This document shows, in pieces, positions 1 to 11,811 of a DNA stretch of 64,000 bases. The stretch spans positions 130,958 through 194,957 of the forward strand of contig CM021318.1 in assembly GCA_010645155.1 (NCBI GenBank). The letters are read 5' to 3'. The DNA comes from Tigriopus japonicus. Taxonomy: Eukaryota; Arthropoda; Copepoda; Harpacticoida; Harpacticidae. Both the position numbers and the translations under genes were made by a program. Under the pieces are notes generated by a model that saw nothing but the letters and a program-made list of their open reading frames with translations, did no database searches and had not been told where the DNA came from. The first letter of the stretch is position 1; each line of letters opens with the position of its first letter.

Positions 1-862
1 AAGTTTCTTTGAAATGGAGCCCAATCTCGAAGTGCGCTTGAAGGAGTTTGGCCTTTTGTTGGTCCTTTAAAACGTCCTTGGTGAGGATTGGAGGCGTGAA
101 GAAGTTAAAGAAGCTGTTTCGTTTGGCCCATTTTTGGACAACTTCACCCTCTCGAGTCTTTTTCACGGCCTTGAGGGTCACATTCTTCCCTCGTTCCCAA
201 TGGATCTTGCATCCAATGCAATTAGAGATCTCTGGGCCTTCAAAACTGAACGGATGATGAATATTGGGTCGACACCGCACTTCATATTCCTTAGTGAGGA
301 TCTCGTTGCTGAAATAATCGTTGGCCTCGAACTCGAAATCCAAAGCGAAACCAAACCGATCCTTTTTGGAAGCAATCTGTCCAAAGGGTCGGATTCGGAT
401 GTCCAATAAATGTTCTAACACAGGCTCATCGTACCCTTGAATAATGGCCCCCAGGGTCTCACAATGCTTCAGGGCTAACAACCAAAAACCTGGGATCCCA
501 TCAGGGAATTTTGCTTTCTGCCCAGTGACCAGATCCCTAAGTTTGTTATGGTTGTTCTTCGTTGGTCCTGTCATATAATTGGCCTCAATTCTGGCCACAT
601 CTCGATAAAATTTGGCCTCCAAGGCCACACTTTGGAGCTGAAGCCGATGGAGAGCTTTTAGGCGACGCCGAACTTGCGAATCTTGAGAGCGTCTGCGATG
701 CTGATTCTCGCTATCATTGAGAAATCTTTTCATCTGAATGGAGCTGGACTCCTCGGGGATCTCCTCCAATGTAATGATATCCTCCCACTCTTCCGAGTCC
801 TGATCCGAGGAGATTTGGGACCTGAACCGCATTAATTGGGCATGTGGGCGGAGCAAGGGCAT
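1..862 (-). CDS. NAP1-family nucleosome assembly protein, 3' part beyond window
   Basis: Histone chaperone of the NAP1/NAP1L family, which binds H2A-H2B and shuttles histones for nucleosome assembly. The minus strand is open without a break from the ATG at 862 to the window edge, giving 287 residues. An acidic N-terminal stretch (DSEEWEDI) is followed by the long dimerisation helix (RRLKALHRLQLQ, LEAKFYRDV) and the NAP fold, with family signatures IPGFWLLALK, YDEPVLEHLLDIR, ANDYFSNEILTKEYEV, PFSFEGPEI and NSFFNFFTPP, ending at FEIG where the family continues into an acidic tail. An in-frame stop lies 27 bases upstream of the ATG at 862; a second in-frame ATG at 832 could also serve. A CAG sits just before the first ATG, so a 5' UTR intron is possible. 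The family is certain; which NAP1 paralogue is not known. Confidence 0.93.
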   Translation of the reverse strand, partial: MPLLRPHAQLMRFRSQISSDQDSEEWEDIITLEEIPEESSSIQMKRFLNDSENQHRRRSQDSQVRRRLKALHRLQLQSVALEAKFYRDVARIEANYMTGPTKNNHNKLRDLVTGQKAKFPDGIPGFWLLALKHCETLGAIIQGYDEPVLEHLLDIRIRPFGQIASKKDRFGFALDFEFEANDYFSNEILTKEYEVRCRPNIHHPFSFEGPEISNCIGCKIHWERGKNVTLKAVKKTREGEVVQKWAKRNSFFNFFTPPILTKDVLKDQQKAKLLQAHFEIGLHFKET

Positions 863-1053
863 GGCCTGGAACGGTATACAACACTATCGCAGCTTGGCTT
901 TTGGTATTAATGACCTTCACCTTTGGACCCCGATATCGTGCACCAGTTATCCGGAAAGGAGTGATTTATCGTGAGTTATAAGAAGCGTCTGTACACATCC
1001 GGACAGAGGACAGTTAGAAGGAGCTTGTTGGACGAACAGTTTGGGCCTTAAAT

Positions 1054-2563
1054 CTAGGTGTAAGCTACTTCGGGCATGTTTACCTTGTCCGAGAGGAACT
1101 CGGGGGCTTCGTCCTCGCCCTCAGTCACCTCATTGATCGTCTCCAAGGCGTCAAAGTATTGACTGAGTCCAATTTCCTCCCCATTTTGTTGCAAACGAAG
1201 GTTTCGTGTGTATGCTGCAAAGTCCTCCTCAGAGCTGTTGATCGGAGATTCACCGGGCATATCATGGATATCCCAATCGGATTTACTACGTGACTAGAAA
1301 CAATTCTTTTTTAATGAAGCTGTCAAATATGAAAATATCATTGGTTGCATAGAAAGTGCAGTAATGGATGAGTGTAATCGAACAAATTCAGCTGGGGATT
1401 CTGGAGCCAAAATGGCTAGGGATGGGTCAGAACTAGGTTTGGACATTTCATAGTTTTAGTTTGCTACGTGAGGATTTTTTTATTATTTCAATTGATTGTC
1501 AAAATGAAGAAAACGAATTGGGCCCACGAATTTTATTAAATTTTGTGGAGGGTGAGTCTCGACTCTGACGCATCCCTAGCCATTTTGGCCCCAGAATCCC
1601 CAGCTGAATTCGTTGGATTACACTCATCCATTCGAATAGTTCAAGCATTATCAAAATTGAGCCAGTCCTCGAGTGTACTCCCTACCTAAGGTTGAATTTT
1701 TAAACACTTACTCAAAAATCTCAAGTATACCAAAATTCGTTCAAAAAAAAAAACATGGCTGAGTACAGCATCTAGTGAATCTTTACTTGAGCACGGCTAA
1801 TTTTATTATATTTTGGTAAATTCGAGTTATTTGAAATATTGCAGTTAACATCCGAACTACAATTGTTACGTTTCAAACAGCTGGTAAGCAACTAGTATGC
1901 TTATGAACCATGAATCTGACCTGCTTTTAGTATACTCGAGCTATTTGAATTAGTGCAGCTAACATACCACCTGTAACGTCTTAGTGAGCAATAAGTACCT
2001 TGAATCGTATGACATTAGGGTTTTTCCGGAAAATACGGTCTCGAGGAACGTCCAGATCCTCGTCACTAAACTCAACTTTCTCATCTTCATTGGTTTGCTT
2101 TGACGGCATCCGAGTGATGCTCTTCTTCCGGCCCTTTTTCCACAACAGCTTCTTCTTCACTGGTGGCTGAGAGTGGTTTTCATGCTGAGATCTGATGATT
2201 CGTGGCTTTTTGCCATTCTTGGGCCCATTTCCGGATTCGTCCATGTGGCTGAGAAGTGGTTCTTGATGGGGATCATCTCCTGGGACGTATCCTGTCAAGA
2301 TAAAAAGCAGCATGACTCACCCTGCGAACACCCTGAGAACTAGAGAATAAGGACTCACCCTTTTTATGGCTGAAACCATTCTCAATGGCCACACCATTTT
2401 GAGCAATCGGTACCACCGAATACTGTGATTCCCGGGGACAGAAATAGGCCTTACACTGGACCACAATGAACAACAATGCTAATACGATGCACAATACGAG
2501 GAGGATGCCTCCCAAAAGACCGCAAATGTACGTGATAATTGTAACGAGATCCAGACTATCCAT
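1054..2563 (-). CDS. Orphan single-pass membrane protein with basic and acidic cytoplasmic tail
   Basis: Three exons join in frame: 2563-2359, 2291-1999 and 1293-1054, with GT donors at 2358 (GTGAGT) and 1998 (GTACTT) and AG acceptors at 2293-2292 and 1295-1294. The product is 245 residues. A hydrophobic segment at about residues 6-36 ends in a Cys pair (QCKAYFC) that could be palmitoylated. The remaining 200 residues are hydrophilic: a lysine-rich patch (KKKLLWKKGRKKS), an acidic stretch (EKVEFSDEDLD) and a conserved-looking end (EEDFAAYTRNLRLQQNG, YFDALETINEV). I do not recognise the family. The ATG at 2563 is the first in the frame after a stop near 2690; the open frame upstream is hydrophobic, so a missed 5' exon supplying a signal peptide is possible. 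The second intron (1294-1998) contains a MITE. Confidence 0.75.
1363..1632. mobile_element. MITE with long terminal inverted repeats, copy 1
   Basis: About 270 bp bounded by inverted repeats of roughly 75 bases that begin AATGGATGAGTGTAATCGAA and include CAGCTGGGGATTCTGG and GGCTAGGGATG. It lies in the second intron of the orphan membrane protein gene. A near-identical element lies at 30503-30773. There is no coding capacity and I see no clear target-site duplication, so the superfamily is open. Confidence 0.85.
1819..1975 (+). repeat. Two copies of a dispersed motif of about 40 bp
   Basis: Units at 1819-1854 and 1930-1975 share the pattern TACTCGAGCTATTTGAA, then TGCAGYTAACATCC. Related units occur at 6700-6734 (inverted) and 7311-7413. 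The motif is intronic or intergenic and has no known function. Confidence 0.5.
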
Positions 2564-5500
2564 GATTGAGCTTGAATCCGCATGTGTCAGGATAGTAGTA
2601 CACGTCAATAAGCCAATGGAACCATTAAATCGCACTCCCAATAGAAGGATTGCCGGCGTAGCCAGAAGCCATTGGCTTTCCTCTCTTCAAAGAACTATCC
2701 TCCACACTCACGCCACCACTAAAACGAAAGCCGTATGTACTGATATGTCCATCCAGTGGGACCCGCCGAGCTTTTTCTTGCTTCCTTACTATTGATCGGC
2801 ATCAAAACGTCTCCGATTGGAGGATCCACACCTCAAATACAGACTGCAAACTAGACTTTCCTCCCAAGATCTTGAAGGGTAAACAAATTGTGAGCTATGC
2901 AAATATCCTCAGATCATTGTGTACATTAGACGCAGAATGAGCTTCTATGAATGCCTTTTCATGGTCAGTATTCGAACCTTGTGAGTCCCAAGGAGGTTTA
3001 AAACCAGTTTCTGGTGGTGTACTTACAGCAGTATTTGATGGACAGTTTTGAGTAAAACCGGCTTGGCTCACACCCACGTTTTGTCTGGTCTATTTTGCGT
3101 TATCAGTAGAATTATGAAGGAAAAGTCTGCATAATAGCACAGCTTCACTTGTTGAATTGCAGAGCGAGTGAGCAATGCCTGCTTCTGGAGTGTATAGTAT
3201 GAGTTGTCAAGGAAGCTCCCCTTCATTCCATCACCTACTAGCTCACATACACAGAATCACACTCACGAGTATACATACACTACAATACATACTGGGCCAG
3301 GTTAATCTTTCCCCTCTCAAACAGGTTCAGGTTTGCTGGCAACGTGTCTGCTTTACAGGAGCTCATATGGATGGGCATGGGTGAGATTGGCATCCCTGAA
3401 TGGTGGGAAAAAATCCCATGCCTTCATGAATCGAATTCAAGTGCTCGCGCCAGGCTTTTTTGTCAGTTTATCTTTGAATGGATTAGTTCCTGCAAGGAAG
3501 ATTTAGCATAGAGAGTTTTATCCGCCATCATTTCTTATCATAGTCAGTAGGTCAATTGAGAAAAATGAGTAGTCCCTAGAAATATGTGGCATTATTTAAG
3601 TTATCAAAATATCCTCTACTTCTGACCACTGGCTAAGATGATTATCAAATCCAAAAGAAGTACATCATCAATAATTGAATTTTGACATTTTGTGGCGGCT
3701 AAAATTTTAGCAAATGCCCAGAATCACAGCCAAATTGCAAATATCTGCCCAATTTGCTCTGTACATTATTTTATTATTCCACCAAGAACTTATTGAAAGA
3801 AAAACGAGACGTTCAAGTTGATAAAAGGTGAGTTGTTGAGGGTATTACACTCAAAAACTTGCAAAGCTAGAAATCCGACTATTTTTGGTCGGCAGCAACA
3901 TTAGTCTGAAATCAAGCTTGTTACATCAAGAGACGCCATAACTGAATGCTGATGTCAGTCAGTGGCAAAAGTATTTATGTATAAAGGGAAATTATTTAAT
4001 CGAGTCATTGTTGATCCATAATACAATAAAGTTTCAGGACACACTGTGGTTTTAAGAATTTCAAAACAAAGCTCATGTACCATGACTAAACTCAAACCTG
4101 CAAATTTCATCAAGGATGAAAGTACTCAAGCCTGTTTATTTCACCATGACTCCAATGCTTCCAACAATTAACTTATTTCTTTACAAATGATCGTAATTGG
4201 TATCCCTGATACTAGGTCTATCTTTTTATTTACGTTAACACGTCACCTAATAAACCTGTGAAATGAGACACATATTCTCCAATGAAGACCAATCTAACTC
4301 TTTAGACTTGCCTTTTCGTCAATTGCTTTAAGTTTTAGATTTGCAACCATACTTCCCCCGGAACCACAAAGCTTTGGTTTCCCGGAAGCTTCCCGCATCT
4401 ACCGAATGAAAAATTTGGGTTTTAGTGTAAACAAGTCAGATATTTCAAAAGTCAAGAACATAAATGAGGTAAGACACCTTTTCCGGTGCTGTGTTACTTT
4501 TCATTTTGTGCACTAAAATATTCTTTGCCCATTTTGACTTTGACGGTCGCTTAGACAATATGGGAAAGAAAATATTTTTGGTCGTTAACTGCAACAAAAG
4601 AAATCTACGAACATGTCGGTTATGATTACAGTACCTATTTTTATTTTTTTGGTTTGACAAATGTTTCCTTTGTTCCAATTTTCAAACATTCACAAATTCT
4701 CTGTTATAAACACATTTTCATTAAATGTAGCATCAAACCTTCAAAGACGGCTTTCGTTGAAGCTGTTCAATCGAATAAAGCGCAACTATTTCTTCCCTCC
4801 ATAACGTTCGCTAGTCAAATTTGCCATGAAATCCGTTTTTAATGGCTTGTACTGGGTATTCGACTAGAAAAACTTTTTGGCAGACATTTGCTAAGAAGTC
4901 AAATCTTTAAAGCGTATTTCGTAGAAACTTTCTTTGAAAGCGAAATCGCCCTTGAAATGGTTCTTTGCATAACTTTGGGTCTCCAAGTCAAGCTACTACT
5001 TTTGCAATCTAGTATGCCTGAATTTCCGTACTAAATTGGTTGGTATTGTATTTTCGACAAGTCAACCAAACTTACAAATGACTTTTGGTTATATTCAAAT
5101 TTCCCTTCATTGACTGGAAATTATCTAAGATTTGGTGGAATGTCGCCGAAGCTTTTTTTGGAACGGTTTCCCAAAGAGCCTCCACATAAAACCATATCTT
5201 GTAAATTGTTACTCATTTCTTACATCTACGCTAAAACTTGTAGAGCGCTTTCAATAATGGGTTGCATGTTAACGCATATCAGGTTAAATTTGTAGCATAC
5301 CAAAATCAAGTCAGATCAACGAGTACACTCACGACAACTGCTGTGTTTGAAACGCCGCACGTGTCTCGAGGATATAATCGACAACCGTTCATCTGACTTG
5401 ATTTTGCAATACTCTAAGATAGAAGTTATCTGCGTTAACATGCAGCCTTCATGTCTTTTGGTCATATTTTTCCTTCCGAGGTAATTCAGATGAAATAAGA

Positions 5501-5659
5501 TTTAAAAAAAAAAAAAAACAAGATAATGCCTGATTTCAAGACCCAACTAATTCTTTTTCACTCAACTTTGACACATGTTTTTTTTCTAATTCTTGCATAG
5601 TTTCTTCAAAATATGGCATTTTAATTTAGACAATTTAATTTCATGAAACATTCATGTAA
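2564..5659. other. Gene-free AT-rich stretch
   Basis: No frame with gene-like composition or paired splice sites is visible. Near 2700-2730 the minus strand carries an acceptor-like TTTCGTTTTAG, so a 5' UTR exon of the membrane-protein gene may lie here. The rest is AT-rich with short runs of A or T (for example 5503-5518) and a hairpin at 5301-5406. Confidence 0.5.
5301..5406. repeat. Short element with perfect 16-bp inverted ends
   Basis: CAAAATCAAGTCAGAT at 5301-5316 is exactly reverse-complemented at 5391-5406, enclosing a 74-base core with CCGCACGTGTCTCGAGG. This looks like a small MITE or hairpin; no target duplication was found. Confidence 0.6.
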
Positions 5660-5741
5660 GCAGTTGTGGCCGAGCGGTTAAGGCGTCAGACTCGAAATAT
5701 GATGGGTACTACCCGCGCAGGTTCGAAACCTGCCGACTGCG
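5660..5741 (+). tRNA. tRNA-Ser (anticodon CGA), possibly degenerate
   Basis: An 82-nt cloverleaf with acceptor GCAGTTG pairing CGACTGC, discriminator G, a D-arm with TGGCCGAGCGG, a long variable arm (GGGTACTACCC) and a T-arm GCAGG-TTCGAAA-CCTGC. The anticodon loop CTCGAAA gives CGA, reading UCG serine codons. The anticodon stem TCAGA/TATGA has one internal G-A mismatch that the two other copies lack. A TTTT Pol III terminator follows within 15 bases. Confidence 0.85.
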
Positions 5742-6069
5742 ATAATAATTTTCGATTTTACCTAACTTAGTTCTCAATTTTGTTTCAAACGTAGCCCTAT
5801 TAAATTCAATCAAAGATTGCTTGAGAGGCTGAATTTTTCATGAAGGAGTTTCAAAAAACTTTGATGACATCTGATTCAGTTCTAGCTCTTTGTCGTCACA
5901 TGAACGATAATGCAATAAACTTGGCTTCGGAACCAACGTTTACCCTAAATCGAGAAAAGATTCCTTTTATGGATAGATATAAGATATGGAGTGCACTGAA
6001 TGAATGTTTCGGCAGCTGCAAAAAGATTTTTTTTTTGAAAAGTTATCTCAAAGGTTGGATGTTCATTAC

Positions 6070-6603
6070 TAGGGCCCGGAAATAAATTTTTTTAAATGTA
6101 AAATATTTTAAAATTATTTCTCCACTTTTCCTCAATTTTTTAAATATTTTGGCTGTTTCAAGGAAAAACTAAATATTTTCACGAATATTCTAGTCAAAAA
6201 AAATATTTCGGGCAAAATTGAGAAAAGAACGCTCAAAAGAGCCTTCCCAAAATGAACCTAAAATACAAAAATCTCTACAAAATGGCATTTGTTCTGAGAT
6301 TAGACATTCGCAATCAAAACTACAGTCATATACGAAAAAACTGCGCCATCTATTGAGGCATATTGAAAATTGTATTGTTTAAATCAATTACATGTCCTAT
6401 TTGCTCCCAAAAACGGCCAAATGCATCAATTTTACCAAGAACAAATTTGGAAAATCGATGGACACAGACAAAAATACCAAAAAATGGCCTTGGCGAAAAA
6501 ATATTTCTCAAATATCCGGCTTTTTTCCAAATATTTTGGACTTTTGAAGAAAATATATATTGGATATTTGGTCACTTTTTTGCAAATATTTTTCCGGGCC
6601 CTA
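6070..6603. mobile_element. hAT-type non-autonomous element, 534 bp
   Basis: Terminal inverted repeats start TAGGGCCCGGAAATA and end TTTTTCCGGGCCCTA. The 8-bp direct repeat TTCATTAC at 6062-6069 and 6604-6611 is a perfect target-site duplication, the length typical of hAT elements. The interior is rich in the short motif AAATATTT near both ends, as expected of subterminal transposase-binding repeats. There is no transposase frame. Confidence 0.85.
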
Positions 6604-6611
6604 TTCATTAC

Positions 6612-7479
6612 ACTAACTGCATTTAAAACTGTTTAAAAAAGCATTTAACACACTGAGGAGACCTTGCTCGAGCATGGTAATTTTGACCATAGGTCTGTTG
6701 TTAACTGCATTAATTCAAAAAGCTTGAGTACACCAAAGCAAAAGTAACCAAAGTGCCTAAACTGTTTCAAAGCGCAGCTTATTTTGTCAAATTTGAGCAA
6801 AGCCAATGCTTGAGGATGACTATTTTGATAATACTTAACTAGGTCTCGGACATTGTTGCAAGTTGCAACATGCACCAAAATTGCAAACTTTGGCCATTTT
6901 TGTCATATTCGGCAACTAAGCGATTTTTTTTGCAACAAACATCAACGTTTGGCATTTTTCTGGTCTCGATCACTTGAACCCTGCGGGAAATTGTTCGAAT
7001 TGTGTGATTTTATGCACATTTAGAAGACTTCTTCAAAGATTTAATAGCTGTCTTAAATTTTAAAATGATTTGTACAAAGCAAAATTGTATGCTTAAGGAA
7101 GTCAAAGGTTAAAGAAAAGACAAACTTAAGATTGGAATGTTTTGCCCAGAATAGTGACAAAAATTAGGCCTTTGTTGAAACATTTTTTAACTAGAAGTGG
7201 CATTTTTAGAACAGAAAAAACTGTTTTTGCAACTTTCGCCGAATTGAGTGCAACATTTATCAAAAACATTGCAACTCTTTAGGGCTGAAGAAAACATCTT
7301 TTTCCTCTATGTGTACTCGAGCTGGGCTATTTTGAAAAGTGCAGCTTACATCCGATTTTAATATTTAGTGCACTCAAGTTTTTTTTCTTTTAATTATTGC
7401 AATTAACGTCCGACCCTACACCGATAAGTATTATTTTCAGCTTTGATAATACGGCTTTTTCTAATCAAAGAGTCAAACA
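6612..7479. other. Gene-free stretch with dispersed motifs
   Basis: Contains three of the motif units related to 1819-1975: 6700-6734 in inverse orientation, and 7311-7354 and 7369-7413 in tandem. No coding or RNA signal was seen. Confidence 0.4.
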
Positions 7480-7890
7480 TCTTTGAAAGTACAAAGTAGT
7501 AGCGTCCCTTTGGGTCTGGATGGGACCGTTTTTTACTGGCCTTTGATGGAGCACGAGGAAGGCTGGGAACGAAGGATGACGAGAACGAACGCGGAACAGA
7601 CAAAGACACGATAGAGAGGGCGCTCACTTGTGTGGATCTGGGTTGAGCGTATGCGTATGCGTTTGGAAGAGGATGGGATCCCTGCTCCCAATGCGCCAGT
7701 CGTGTTCCACCATCACCCAAGTTCGCAAGTGGCACTCTCTCGACATTGCATGCTGAGCTTTTCGGGTGGGTTTTGTCCCCTGTGAAATCATTCCGTTGGG
7801 TGCTTCTGAGGGAACATCATCATAACCACATATCATCCGAAGAGTTGAATTTGGAACGTGGAACTTGTTCCATTGGGAAGAAAGGTAAGA
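7480..7890. promoter_or_regulatory. GC-rich patch with donor-like sites on both strands
   Basis: This 400-base patch is clearly richer in G+C and CpG than its surroundings. The plus strand shows a good donor, AAAG|GTAAGA near 7885. The minus strand shows ACAA|GTGAGC near 7625. It could be a promoter with non-coding first exons, for example for the EF-hand gene that starts at 15538, but nothing links them directly. Open frames here lack ATG starts and look spurious. Confidence 0.3.
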
Positions 7891-8995
7891 CATTACTAGA
7901 CAAACATGGAAGGAGTTCGTTATCTAATCATCATTGATAATACAAACTGGTCACGCGAAGTAATTCGGCCATCACGTTTTCATGTCATCATGTAGTTCCA
8001 CTGATTGTCAAATTGGAACACACAATGATATGTGATAAATATAGGTAATTTCAGGAGAACATGAAGAAATTGCTAAAGGTTCTACATTCAAGGGCTGTTT
8101 CGGTTTACATTTACAAAGACGTATGCTTAATCTTTAGGCTCTTAAATCAATATACGATAGACTTCTTGTTCAATTTGTTGTACAGATACCGAAACGATTC
8201 ATTTGTGGGTAAAAACAACTGCATGTAACTCGTATTTTAGAACGTAATGCTTTCTTGAAATTAAATAAAAAATCACTTTGAATGCAAGTCTTGGCTTTCC
8301 CGAAGTAATTTTGAGTTGAAATAGGTAGACTTGCGTCAATACATAAACAGAGTGTGACTCATGACGAAAGGATTGCTTAACACATATTATTTTTACGTTT
8401 TTCTTGGAGGAGCTGATTCACAGGTTGTCAGATTTAAAGAGAAGCATTAAAAAACCAATCTGAAACTAAAGATTCTTGGCCATTGAAAGAACGAAAGAAG
8501 ACCAAAAAGACAGCCATTTCATTCACATCCTGTTCAGCATCTTCAATTTGATAGCTTATGCAAAAGTAAAGAATTCAACAAGGCATATAGACTACTAGCC
8601 TTAAGATTTGATTTGAAAACAAGTGTGTTTTGCGTGAAAACTGAACAGAACAAAAAAAAGTCAGGCTTTTGCCGGAGATGTTTCATTCACATGTAAAGAA
8701 TATTTGATTGGCAACATATTTTAGGTTTGTTTTTCATTAGCCTATAGAGTCCTTTAAGCGGAACCAGTAAAATAGAAATAATGTACAACATTTGAGCATC
8801 ATTAAACAAGATTTCAGTTCTTACGTGTCCAATAAACATTGAGAAGTTCAAAAATAGGTCAAATTTTTGTGTCAGAGTGCAATTTTGGGAGCTGTATTAG
8901 TAATGTGACCTCACAGGCAGCTGTTCGTTAAAGGACCCCATTGAAGTCTAGTAGTGGTTGAAAAAGAGAATTTTGAAGAAAACCAACATTTTTGC
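7891..8995. other. Gene-free AT-rich stretch
   Basis: No open frame, RNA gene or repeat structure is recognised in this interval. Confidence 0.4.
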
Positions 8996-10530
8996 CATCT
9001 AGATGGCGCTCGTGCAATGTCGCTTACCTTGAATGCATCCTGCTTGGGTGCCCTCTCTTGTTCTCAGAACCAAAAAGCGAAATTTCACTACAATAGCGTT
9101 TAAATATAACCATTTTTAGACGATTTGGAGATGATCAATCCTGTCGACGACTTTGTAAAAAAATGAGGACAATGATAAGATTAAACAATTTGTGATGTTT
9201 CATCAATGGATTTGAATCTTAAATCGGTGAAGGTATTGGTGCTCAATGTATTTATTTGTTCATTTGATATAGTTATTTGACCTTATTTAAAATGCACAAA
9301 ATATCTAATAGCGTAAAGGTAAGCATTGTCACATCAAAGAATATTTAAGAATGGCCAAAATGGATACTTTGAACACCAATTTCATCAACTATTGAAGATT
9401 CAGATCTGTTTAATAACATCACAAAGCGTTGAATCTTATCACGGTCCTCATTTTTGAAAAGATAGTCGTAGGCCCGATTGGACAACTCCTAATGGTCGAA
9501 AAATGATTAAACAGTAATTGAACTCAATGAGGAATACTTAAGGTTGCTTCAAGTGAGCGTTTTAAATCTTACCGCTAGCGGTAAAACAGGGCCGTTGGCT
9601 GTGCTGAGTTGGCCAGCCCATTTTGTCGAATCCAAGTTTTTCGCATTTAAGCGTCCATTTGATGATTCTAGGTCCCTGGAGACGATTGATACTTCACATA
9701 AAGATGCCCAGGCAGGATTTGGGTCAATAATACGCAAAATTTATTTTTAGGGTAATTGAATTAAAAGCAATTAAGCAAGCCTAGCGTTGTTGTAAAAAGT
9801 GGACTTGACATTGATCCAGATAAAAATTCAAAGATGCTAAATTGTTCAGTGGATTCCAAAGGATAAAATTTATTTCTTTGATATGTTGCCCATACAAAGA
9901 AATGAAATAGTTTTTTTATGTTTCTTTTTGGTAATTATGATTTTTTATATTTCATTTTCTAGCAAATAATTTTTGCGTATTTTTGACCCAAATCCAGCCT
10001 AGGCATCTTCACGTGAAATATCCATCGTCTCCAGAGACCTAGAATCATCAAATGGACGCTTAAATGCGAAAAACTTGGATTCGCCAAAATGGGCTGGCCA
10101 ACTCAGCACAGCCAACGGCCCTGTTTTACCGCTAGCGGTAAAATTTAAAACGCTCACTTGAAGCAACCTTAAGTATTCCCCATTGTAGTGAAATATTGCT
10201 CCTTGGGTCTGAACATATGCGCCAGCAAGAGGTCGCATCTCATGACTTCTCTCAATACTTGAGAGCTCCACCTTGAGGTTCAAAATGAATGAAAAATGAC
10301 AATCAGCGCCATCTTGAAGTAAAAACAACTCTCAGTGCTTCTGTAATTTTTGTGGCCTGAATCCACAATGACTCAGCACGATTTTTTTATTTCTGAGCTC
10401 AACAATTTTGTTGATGAACTCTAAAAGACTAATATAACACTTATTTTTGGCAACAAGTTTAGGGTGAGGATAGCTCTGAAATCAAGAGATTTTCCTGTTT
10501 TGGCTCCATCTAGTGGTGGATTTTTAAGTG
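8996..10530 (+). repeat. Dispersed repeat (copy 1), interrupted by a foldback element
   Basis: The outer parts, 8996-9085 and about 10185-10530, match two other places in the window (36520-36900 inverted; 39970-40320). Shared landmarks in order are GCCATCTAGATGGCG, TGGGTGCCCTCTCTTGTTC, TGACAATCAGCGCCATCT and CTGTTTTGGCTCCATCTA. Here the middle is occupied by a 650-bp foldback. There is no coding capacity. Confidence 0.65.
9531..10179. mobile_element. Foldback element with 217-bp inverted arms
   Basis: The left arm, 9531-9748, is inverted at 9963-10179 with high identity, leaving a spacer of about 214 bases. The ends read GGAATACTTAAGGTTGCTTC. Each arm carries the palindrome ACCGCTAGCGGT. The short open frames in the arms start at TTG and are products of the repeat, not genes. 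It sits inside an older dispersed repeat; I see no clear target duplication. Confidence 0.85.
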
Positions 10531-11803
10531 TCTGTTAAGATTCTTGATAAATGACTAATTTTGACGCAAATACATGACTAGATACATAAAATGAAGTTAA
10601 GATTGACAAAATGAACCTAAAATGTCTTCTTTTGACTTGAAACAATTCAAAGGCTAAAAATACGATTTATTTGTTGCTAGAGGCTGAGTACAACGTACAC
10701 GCTCTATCAATTGCTCAAAGACAAAATCATCTAGTCAGCAAGAAGCACTCAACCATACTACAGAAATGAGCTTGAGAATAGGCCAATAAATTTTTTAAGA
10801 ATCCCGTTTCTCTCCCTTTTCTAATTTTAAGTGGTGCACCCTGTAAAAGATTCTAATCTGCCTCTTGTTCTAAAGTTTCTCTAGAGACTAAACCTGAGAG
10901 GTTCCAGTTTGTGGAACAAGATTCGCTAAATTTTTCATCACTATTGACCACTTTTGTCTCTATGAAATATTAAGCACCAAGTGGTTTTTGATTAAGAAAA
11001 ATTCTCAGTACACTTGCACAAGTCGTTGCTTTAATGTTACTCTCAGTCAGTGTTTAACGGAAGGTTGCTCTCGCTCTATGGCTCCTTGCGTTCAATCTCT
11101 CAATAGGCGTGAATGCTTGGGAACGGCCTTTTATGGTCAAAGACCAACCGCAAGTGCCCACTGTTTAGGGACAAAGAAGTAATAATGGAAATGGACGGCG
11201 TGTCATTAGAGCAAATGGTCCGTCGAATTACTTTGGTGAAGAGCAATAATGCAAGCCTTTACAGACCCTGGATCGGTGTTTTTTTTTTTGTCAAAAAATG
11301 CCTTGTTTGACCGCAAAGCTAATGAGAGCAAAATAGTGACCTGACAATTTATCATAATTTGAATGCGCCGGTCTTTGAAAATGACACTTGCCTAGGAATT
11401 TAGATAGACAAAAACAGAGGTTGGCGATCAATTTGAGTCGGTGGTTACTAGGGCTTACTAGGATTAACCGAATGAATAAATCGATTAATCATTCAGTAGA
11501 AAATGGAATTTCAGATAAAAGTTACTGCAGCTGGTTTCAATATAAGGCAGAGTTTGTAATTATTAAAATTTTGGCGAGGCACACTGACTCAGACCTTTTT
11601 TGGATTGCAAAAAATCACTCGCAAAAACATCATTTTTAACCACAGAACATGAATTATTTGAAATTGATCGCATACTCAAAATTCATGAATGTGTATATTT
11701 TTGATAACGAGCAAACGAGGATATGTCGCATGATATCTTTGTTTTGAAATTTATAACGGCCTTTCAATTTTTCATTTGTAATCGATTAATTTGGAAAACT
11801 TTA
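10531..11803. other. Gene-free AT-rich stretch
   Basis: Short frames occur around 10988-11640 but they lack ATG starts with good context, splice partners or protein-like composition. Nothing else is recognised. Confidence 0.4.
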
Positions 11804-11811
11804 GTGATTAG

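Noticed and set aside
5840..6085. 81-codon ATG frame
   Set aside because: Its end runs into the hAT-type element, and the residues show no family; kept only as a note in the findings.
9544..10328. Similar frames on both strands
   Set aside because: They are the two arms of the foldback element, begin at TTG and have no independent support.
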